7,039 bases of DNA, taken from Hellea sp. (GTDB taxonomy: Bacteria > Pseudomonadota > Alphaproteobacteria > Caulobacterales > Maricaulaceae). How positions within the stretch are numbered: position 1 is the first letter of the stretch; the number at the start of each line of letters is the position of its first letter. Below, piece by piece: positions 1 to 4,072 of the stretch. The DNA is taken from contig JAHDEU010000084.1 in the NCBI GenBank assembly GCA_020628635.1, positions 1 to 7,039 on the forward strand, in the 5' to 3' direction. The translations under genes and the position numbers were made by a program. Below the pieces are notes generated by a model. It was not told the origin of the DNA, did not search any database, and saw nothing but the letters and a program-made list of their open reading frames with translations.

Positions 1-914
1 AAGCGGAGCAGGGCGCGTTCGTTGTCGTTCTGCTCGCCGTCCTTCATGATGTGTTCGATGAGCCAGCTGGCCTCCGTCTCCACCACGCGCTCCGCCTCGC
101 GATTGGCGCTCTCGTTGAGCAGGCCGAGAACGCCGTTGAGCTCCAGGCTGTCACGCAGCTGGTTGCCTTCGATCCATCCGCGGATGTTTGCTTTGGGGTC
201 AAAGCGCTGCAACAGGCTGCGGCTGCGGTCCGTCGCCAGACGCGCTGCCTCGGCGGAATTCAGAATGGGACGAGTGGGGGAGAGCATCAAGTGATTGGCG
301 ATGGCCTGCACGAAGAGGCGCTGCCAGCTCGGGTGGTTGTCGCGTCCGCTGGTCAGGTCGTTAAGCGCGAGCAGCATTTCGGCTTCCGATCGGCTGACGC
401 GCAGCCCGCCGCAGCCCGTGCCGGCATAGATGACCGAGCGCAACAGTTCGACCTCCGCTTCGCCGATCGTGCCGGGAACGAGCATGGCGCTGCCGACGCG
501 GCCCTTGCCATCGACGACGGCGGCGAAGACCTGACTCAGTGCATAGGAGGTCAGGATGTCCGGCACGACCTGCGCCGTGCGCAGCACGTTGAGCAATAGT
601 TCGAGCTCGGTTTCCGTCTCGACCACGCCGTCATGGTCGATGCGTTCGATCAACCAGACGGCAGGCTCTTCCCGGACATGGCCGTCCGGGGCTTGCGCAT
701 CATCGACATAGGCGGCGAGCACGGAGGTGAAATAGGGTGCCCAGCTGTCGGGCTTGTCGGCGATGCCGTCCAGCTCGAATAGCGCATCGGCCTCCGCGCG
801 GTCCATGACGAGATCGGCGCCAATGGCCCGGCGCAGCGCAAGCAGGTCTCCCTCGCTCATGCTGCCTTGCGACCGGATGCGGTCGACGATGGATTGAGAT
901 GTGGCGTCCAGCAT
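1..914 (-). CDS. Uncharacterised protein with internal tandem duplication (3' end outside window)
   Basis: I do not recognise this family. The frame is open from ATG at 914 to the left edge (304 complete codons, no stop), so the C-terminus is missing. The start has a good Shine-Dalgarno, AGGGAG, six bases upstream. The product is acidic, soluble-looking and mostly helical, with no signal peptide or membrane segment. It contains two related halves. Residues about 20-113 carry LRRAI, then RAEADALF, W58, F62 and the block WLIERIDHDG (87-96). Residues about 152-304 carry LRSVI, then RSEAEMLL, W197, F201 and WLIEHIMKDG (284-293). The second copy has about 58 extra residues before its WLIE block. 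The 'DG...E..LL' pattern resembles TerB-like helical domains or a degenerate EF-hand, but this is weak. It follows the bactofilin on the same strand after 78 bp, so it may be co-transcribed with the cell-shape module. That link is inference from position only. Confidence 0.85.
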   Translation of the reverse strand, partial: MLDATSQSIVDRIRSQGSMSEGDLLALRRAIGADLVMDRAEADALFELDGIADKPDSWAPYFTSVLAAYVDDAQAPDGHVREEPAVWLIERIDHDGVVETETELELLLNVLRTAQVVPDILTSYALSQVFAAVVDGKGRVGSAMLVPGTIGEAEVELLRSVIYAGTGCGGLRVSRSEAEMLLALNDLTSGRDNHPSWQRLFVQAIANHLMLSPTRPILNSAEAARLATDRSRSLLQRFDPKANIRGWIEGNQLRDSLELNGVLGLLNESANREAERVVETEASWLIEHIMKDGEQNDNERALLR

Positions 915-920
915 GGCGCG

Positions 921-926
921 CTCCCT
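921..926 (-). promoter_or_regulatory. Shine-Dalgarno of the duplicated protein
   Basis: Read on the minus strand the bases are AGGGAG, six bases before the ATG at 914-912. This site fixes the start of the left-edge gene and argues against the internal ATG at codon 19. Confidence 0.7.
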
Positions 927-939
927 GCAAATGGTTTGC
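927..939. repeat. Short perfect inverted repeat beside the Shine-Dalgarno
   Basis: GCAAA-TGG-TTTGC forms perfect 5-bp arms around a 3-base loop. It directly abuts the Shine-Dalgarno of the downstream minus-strand gene. It is too short and has no T-run, so it is not a convincing terminator. It could be a small mRNA hairpin near the ribosome site, or chance. Confidence 0.35.
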
Positions 940-992
940 GTAGGAGCCTAGCGCCGAGTGCTGAAAATAACGCTAAAGCGGAACGAAGTGGC

Positions 993-1442
993 TTAAGCGG
1001 ACTTCTTCGCGGACTTGATCGGTGTCGGTGCGGCCGATTTCCGCGCGCACTTACCGTCGAAGAAAGCACCGTTTGCGATCATCAACTGGTCCTGGATCAG
1101 GTCGGCTTGCACATTGGCAGTTTCGGCGAGTTCCACGACATTGGCGTCGATCTTGCCGGTGACCTTGCCGCGGACGTGGACCGTCGTGGCGATGATCTTG
1201 CCGTTGACCGCGCCTTGTTCGCCGACCGTGACCGTGCCCGCTGACAGATTGCCGTCGAGCCGGCCGTCGATCTGCACTTCGCCGTCCGTCTTGATGTCGC
1301 CGGTGATGATCAGGTCGCGGCCGAGCAGGGAGGGGACCGATGCGCTGCGCGGCGCGCTCATGGCTGGCGCGGACGCCTTGGACGTCTTGGTCGAGGCAGC
1401 CGCGGCAGGGGCGGGTGTGTTTCCGGATTGCTTACTGAACAT
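993..1442 (-). CDS. bacA: Bactofilin (polymer-forming cytoskeletal protein)
   Basis: This 149-residue protein has the bactofilin layout. A short N-terminus, MFSKQSG, is followed by a Pro/Ala/Ser-rich linker (about 8-36), a beta-helix core (about 37-132) built from short Gly- and Val/Ile-rich turns such as DGEVQIDG and GKVTGKI, and an Ala/Lys-rich tail (133-149). Bactofilins form nucleotide-independent filaments and act as scaffolds for cell-wall enzymes at curved or growing sites. The N-terminus resembles the membrane-targeting segment known from Caulobacter BacA: Phe2 and Lys4 are present, but Gly replaces the second lysine at position 7. I chose ATG at 1442 because of this conserved start and the upstream AAGGCAGG. 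An in-frame extension to 1559 would lie wholly inside the peptidase gene. The gene overlaps the peptidase stop by 11 nt, which suggests translational coupling. The symbol bacA follows the alphaproteobacterial usage. Confidence 0.95.
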   Translation of the reverse strand: MFSKQSGNTPAPAAAASTKTSKASAPAMSAPRSASVPSLLGRDLIITGDIKTDGEVQIDGRLDGNLSAGTVTVGEQGAVNGKIIATTVHVRGKVTGKIDANVVELAETANVQADLIQDQLMIANGAFFDGKCARKSAAPTPIKSAKKSA

Positions 1443-2640
1443 AACGACCTGCCTTGAGATATTTGGCCGGGTCCTGTGCTCGTCCCTGGAACCGGACTTC
1501 ATAGTGAAGATGTGTTGCGGTGCTTCGGCCCGTCGAGCCCATGCCACCGATAATTTCACCCGTTTCCACGGTCTGGCCGCGCTTCACAAACGTTTTCTTC
1601 AGATGGGCATAGCGCGTGATGTAGCCATAGCCGTGGTCGATCTCGACCGTGCGGCCATAGGCACCCTTGCGGCCGACGAAGCGAACCGTGCCGGGTGCGG
1701 TGGCCACGATGGGCGCGCCGGAGCCGCCGATATAGTCGTGGCCGGCATGCATGGTCGGACGGCCGGTGAAGGGGTCAGACCGCGTGCCATAGTCGGATGT
1801 CAGCACGGTCTCGTCCCGGACGGGATGGCCGAGCGGCATGCTGCCGACCAGCGCGTCGAGCCGTTCGGCTTCGGCGAGGCGTGCCTGAATGGTCGTTTCG
1901 CGCGCCAGAAACGCGCCGCCTGTTGCGCCCTCCGCGGAGAGCGGAATGAACGGGCCGCCCTTGCCGCCCGGAGCGCTTTCCAGCAGCTCTTCGGCATCGA
2001 GACCCGCTTCGCCGAGCAGGGCGCGGGAGGCTTCGATGCGGTCGAGCAGGCCGACTTCGGCGGACATCAGAATCGCGTTCTGGTCCTCGTCCAGTGCGGT
2101 CATAGCGCTATCGAGCGACAGTCCCGTCGCGATCTCGGTGGTCTCGATCGAGCTACGAAGTGCCGTGCGCTCATCCGCGTCGCGCAGGGTCGGCGCCATG
2201 ACGCGGCGGGCGTCGGCATAGGTGACATTGGGCGCGGACGCCGCGCCCGGCAGGCTGTCGGAGCCGGCGAGCTCGGCCAGCGTGCGGTGCTTGGCCTGCA
2301 ACCCGGCTGCCATGCGCTCGAAGCTCTCGCGCTGCTCGGACAGCAGCAGCTTGGCGTTCTCTTCCTTGGCGCGGCTGTCAGCCAGCATGCGCTCATAGCG
2401 CGCTTCGACGCGGCGCATCTCGTCCGACGGCGTGCTGAACGGATTGATGCCCAGCACCATGTTCAGGATGCTCAGCACGAACCACAGGCAGAGAAAGCCA
2501 ACAGCCGACACGAAGGCGACCTGGTGCAGCGTCGTGAGGGTCAGATATTTGACCTCGCCACTGGCGCGCAGGTAGATCTGCCGTTCGGGGAATAGTCGAA
2601 GAACGCGCCCATGCACGTCCTCCCTGAAATCGTCTAACAT
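1432..2640 (-). CDS. lmdC: Membrane-anchored LytM/M23 peptidoglycan endopeptidase, bactofilin partner
   Basis: This 402-residue zinc endopeptidase is predicted to cleave peptidoglycan cross-links or stem peptides in the periplasm. In order it has a cytoplasmic tail (1-40) with the basic/aromatic stretch RQIYLRASGEVKYL, one transmembrane helix (about 41-63), a charged coiled coil (about 71-126), a mixed helical linker, and a C-terminal M23 domain (about 275-395). The metal and catalytic residues look intact: H298-A-G-H-D302, H346 in YAHL, and H377-L-H379. An active enzyme is therefore expected, unlike the degenerate LytM activators such as EnvC. In Hyphomonas neptunium the equivalent LmdC uses its cytoplasmic tail to bind BacA. 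The same architecture and the adjoining bactofilin gene suggest the same role here, and I borrow the symbol on that basis. The start ATG at 2640 is preceded by AGGGG. A CtrA-type box lies 85 bp upstream. Confidence 0.93.
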   Translation of the reverse strand: MLDDFREDVHGRVLRLFPERQIYLRASGEVKYLTLTTLHQVAFVSAVGFLCLWFVLSILNMVLGINPFSTPSDEMRRVEARYERMLADSRAKEENAKLLLSEQRESFERMAAGLQAKHRTLAELAGSDSLPGAASAPNVTYADARRVMAPTLRDADERTALRSSIETTEIATGLSLDSAMTALDEDQNAILMSAEVGLLDRIEASRALLGEAGLDAEELLESAPGGKGGPFIPLSAEGATGGAFLARETTIQARLAEAERLDALVGSMPLGHPVRDETVLTSDYGTRSDPFTGRPTMHAGHDYIGGSGAPIVATAPGTVRFVGRKGAYGRTVEIDHGYGYITRYAHLKKTFVKRGQTVETGEIIGGMGSTGRSTATHLHYEVRFQGRAQDPAKYLKAGRYVQ

Positions 2641-2644
2641 ATAT

Positions 2645-2649
2645 CCCCT
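2645..2649 (-). promoter_or_regulatory. Shine-Dalgarno of the M23 peptidase gene
   Basis: The minus-strand AGGGG lies four bases before the ATG at 2640-2638. The spacing is slightly short but usable, and it supports a start that keeps the full cytoplasmic tail of the peptidase. Confidence 0.6.
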
Positions 2650-2687
2650 GCCGGCTTTTCAGCGTCTGGCGCGTTACACCATATGCT

Positions 2688-2692
2688 GACTC
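2688..2692. promoter_or_regulatory. GANTC site (CcrM-type methylation target) in the peptidase-bactofilin promoter region
   Basis: The sequence is GACTC, matching GANTC. It lies between the CtrA box and the peptidase start. In Alphaproteobacteria with the CcrM/GcrA system, such sites near promoters can make transcription sensitive to methylation state and so to replication timing. The motif is short, and one copy in 108 bp could be chance. Confidence 0.4.
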
Positions 2693-2707
2693 GAAATCGC
2701 AAGTGAA

Positions 2708-2722
2708 TTACCCACTATTTAC
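2708..2722. promoter_or_regulatory. Degenerate CtrA-like half-site pair
   Basis: TTAC, seven bases, TTAC: each half differs from TTAA at one base, and the half-site spacing of 11 is the same as in the perfect box beginning two bases further on (2725). Tandem strong and weak CtrA boxes are common at CtrA-controlled promoters. On its own this motif would not be called. Confidence 0.35.
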
Positions 2723-2724
2723 GG

Positions 2725-2740
2725 TTAACAGGCAGTTAAC
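2725..2740. promoter_or_regulatory. CtrA-binding box TTAA-N7-TTAAC upstream of the peptidase-bactofilin unit
   Basis: On the plus strand the bases read TTAA CAGGCAG TTAAC. The minus strand also matches TTAA-N7-TTAAC because both halves sit in GTTAAC hexamers whose centres are 11 bp (about one helical turn) apart. This is the full consensus for CtrA, the cell-cycle response regulator of Alphaproteobacteria. The box lies 85 bp upstream of the peptidase start and just past the end of the DUF455 gene, where a promoter for the peptidase-bactofilin genes is expected. Whether CtrA activates or represses cannot be read from sequence. I found no confident -10 element. Confidence 0.7.
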
Positions 2741-2748
2741 TTTCAGTC

Positions 2749-3540
2749 TCAACTGGCCAACTGCATGTAGTATTGGCGGGGAAAACTTGCCCGGTCGCGC
2801 GCGTCGACGTTGAATGGCGGCTTCACGCGCCCCCGAAAATGCGCGCGGACGAGTTCGTCGAAATAGGATTCGCGGTCTTTGCCGCGCGAATCAGCGACAT
2901 GGTGGAACCAGTCTATGCCGCAGCGCACATGGGCGACTTCTTCCGCGTAGATGACGCGTAGCACGTCGGCACTGGCCGTGTCGCCCACGCCGTCCAGCTT
3001 GCGGATCATGCCGGGCGTGACGTCCAGTCCGCGCGCTTCGAGCACGAGCGGCGCGATGGCCAGCCGGGCCGCGATGTCATGGCGAGTGGACAATGCGGCC
3101 TCCCACAAACCGTCATGCGCGGGGAAGTCGCCGTACGCGTAGCCAAGTTCACCCAGCCGCGCCTCGATCATCAGAAAGTGCCGCGCCTCGTCGTCGCAAA
3201 CGCTGCTCCAATCGCCGATAAAGGCGTCGCGCGCATCGGCGATTTCCGGCGCATCGGCGAAACGCGCGATCATGTCCGCGGCGAGGTCGATGGCGTTGAG
3301 CTCGATATGCGCAATGGCATGGAGCAGGGCGGCGCGGCCCTCCGCAGAGCCCAGCCCACGCTTGGCAACCTTGTGCGGCGGAACGAGCTCGGGTCGTGAG
3401 GGCCGGGCAGGACGCTCCGGCACTTCGACTCCGACCGCTACGACCTCGCCGCCCACCACGGCACGGCGAAACGCGCGCGCGGCGTCCGCCTTGGCGACCG
3501 GATCGCCGCAGAGCAGGACGTCGGTCGCGCTAGCTGGCAT
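2749..3540 (-). CDS. DUF455 family ferritin-like protein
   Basis: This 263-residue protein matches the DUF455 family, whose biochemical role is not established to my knowledge. It has a ferritin-like helical fold with a spaced set of likely diiron ligands: E80 in HIELNAID, E118 and H121 in DEARH, E168 in LEARGLD, and E201 and H204 in EEVAH. The set E, ExxH, E, ExxH is the pattern of diiron carboxylate proteins. Other family signatures are PAHDGLWEA, LDVTPGMI and the C-terminal KPPFN...R..F..YY. There is no signal peptide, so it should be cytosolic. I chose ATG at 3540, which overlaps the bcp stop by 11 nt, over ATG at 3573, which would add 11 atypical residues (SRLSWRPC...). GGAGG lies 12 bases before the chosen ATG, somewhat far. 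Co-transcription with bcp suggests an oxygen- or peroxide-linked function, which is inference. Confidence 0.9.
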   Translation of the reverse strand: MPASATDVLLCGDPVAKADAARAFRRAVVGGEVVAVGVEVPERPARPSRPELVPPHKVAKRGLGSAEGRAALLHAIAHIELNAIDLAADMIARFADAPEIADARDAFIGDWSSVCDDEARHFLMIEARLGELGYAYGDFPAHDGLWEAALSTRHDIAARLAIAPLVLEARGLDVTPGMIRKLDGVGDTASADVLRVIYAEEVAHVRCGIDWFHHVADSRGKDRESYFDELVRAHFRGRVKPPFNVDARDRASFPRQYYMQLAS

Positions 3541-4000
3541 GCTGGCGCACGGCCTCCACGACAGCCTCGACATGGCCCTTCACGCGGACCTTCGGCCAGA
3601 CTTCGAGAATGTCGCCATCCGGGCCGATGAGGAATGTCGCGCGCTGGATGCCCATATAGGTCTTGCCATACATGCTTTTCTCGACCCACACGCCGTAGTC
3701 TTCCAGCATCTTGCCGTCTTCGGAGCTGACCAGCGGGATGGTAAGGTCGTGCTTGGCTACGAACTTGTCGTGTTTGGCGGGCGTGTCCTTGGACGCGCCG
3801 ATGACGACGGTGTTGAGCGCGGCGAGTTCGTCCTTCACCTCGGAGAAGCCGATGGCCTCCTTGGTGCAGCCCGGCGTGTCGTCCTTGGGGTAGAAATAGA
3901 GCACGACGTTTTGCCCGCGATAGTCCGACAGGGAAATCGTCCGACCGCCATCGGCGGGAAGCGTGAAATCGGGGGCTTTGTCGCCGACGGTCAGGGTCAT
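3530..4000 (-). CDS. bcp: Thioredoxin-dependent peroxiredoxin, BCP/PrxQ type (one-cysteine)
   Basis: This 156-residue cytosolic peroxidase reduces hydrogen peroxide and organic hydroperoxides. It has the peroxiredoxin fold, starting VGDKAPDFTLP and followed by VVLYFYPKDDTPGCT. Cys45 is the peroxidatic cysteine, in the PxxxTPGC motif (P38, T42, P43), and R120 in GIQRATF is the expected supporting arginine. Cys45 is the only cysteine in the protein. The resolving cysteine found five residues later in E. coli BCP (C50) is isoleucine here, so recycling must use an external thiol. ATG at 4000 gives the standard family length. The frame stays open upstream to 4492, but that part is antisense to the start of the divergent gene and has no family similarity. 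Its stop overlaps the DUF455 start by 11 nt, which suggests a two-gene unit. Confidence 0.96.
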   Translation of the reverse strand: MTLTVGDKAPDFTLPADGGRTISLSDYRGQNVVLYFYPKDDTPGCTKEAIGFSEVKDELAALNTVVIGASKDTPAKHDKFVAKHDLTIPLVSSEDGKMLEDYGVWVEKSMYGKTYMGIQRATFLIGPDGDILEVWPKVRVKGHVEAVVEAVRQHAS

Positions 4001-4072
4001 CTCGGTGTTTCCAAAGTGTTCGTAAGGCGGTCGCCGCTTTACGCTGGTGAACGGAGTGGGTAGCGCGGCTCT
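4001..4072. promoter_or_regulatory. Divergent promoter region between bcp and the DUF3971 gene
   Basis: These 72 bp must hold the start signals for both divergent genes unless the promoters lie inside coding sequence. A 23-bp dyad sits near the centre. No clear -35/-10 pair is visible for either direction. The Shine-Dalgarno-like GGAG for the plus-strand gene (4053-4056) is 16 bases from its ATG, which is poor, and bcp has only a weak GGAAA. Confidence 0.5.
4021..4043. repeat. Inverted repeat in the bcp/DUF3971 intergenic region
   Basis: The arms CGTAAGGCGG (4021-4030) and CCGCTTTACG (4034-4043) pair at nine of ten positions around the loop TCG. The tenth pair would be a G-U wobble in RNA read from the plus strand. 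The dyad could be an operator for a dimeric regulator of one or both genes, or a hairpin in a 5' untranslated region. There is no T-run, so it is not a typical terminator. Confidence 0.55.

Larger units (their letters stand above)
915..992. other. 78-bp gap between bactofilin and the duplicated gene
   Basis: The gap is less GC-rich than its flanks. Apart from the Shine-Dalgarno and the 13-bp inverted repeat, I see no strong terminator hairpin with a T-run and no clear promoter. Read-through from the bactofilin gene is therefore plausible, though a weak internal promoter cannot be excluded. An 8-bp palindrome, GCTTAAGC, spans the bactofilin stop codon at 991-998. Confidence 0.5.

Noticed and set aside
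51..599. Plus-strand open frame of 182 codons
   Set aside because: It is antisense to the duplicated-protein gene, which has a good ribosome site and an internal repeat at the protein level.
614..656. EF-hand-like calcium loop in the duplicated protein (IDHDGVVETETE)
   Set aside because: Only part of the ligand pattern is present, and the matching block in the second half (MKDGEQNDNE) lacks it, so calcium binding is not supported.
1443..1559. In-frame N-terminal extension of the bactofilin
   Set aside because: It would lie entirely inside the peptidase gene and displace the conserved MFSKQ start.
1015..2595. Long plus-strand open frame of 526 codons antisense to the peptidase and bactofilin
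   Set aside because: It crosses the junction of two well-identified minus-strand genes, its product has no recognisable domain, and GC-rich coding sequence often leaves the opposite strand open.
2641..2748. Rho-independent terminator after the DUF455 gene
   Set aside because: No stable hairpin followed by a T-run is visible on the minus strand. The gap reads as a promoter region.
3541..3573. Earlier ATG for the DUF455 protein
   Set aside because: It adds 11 atypical residues and lengthens the overlap with bcp. It remains possible because the Shine-Dalgarno for 3540 is not ideal.
3272..4063. Plus-strand open frame of 263 codons across DUF455 and bcp
   Set aside because: It is antisense to two clear family members and has no protein signature of its own.
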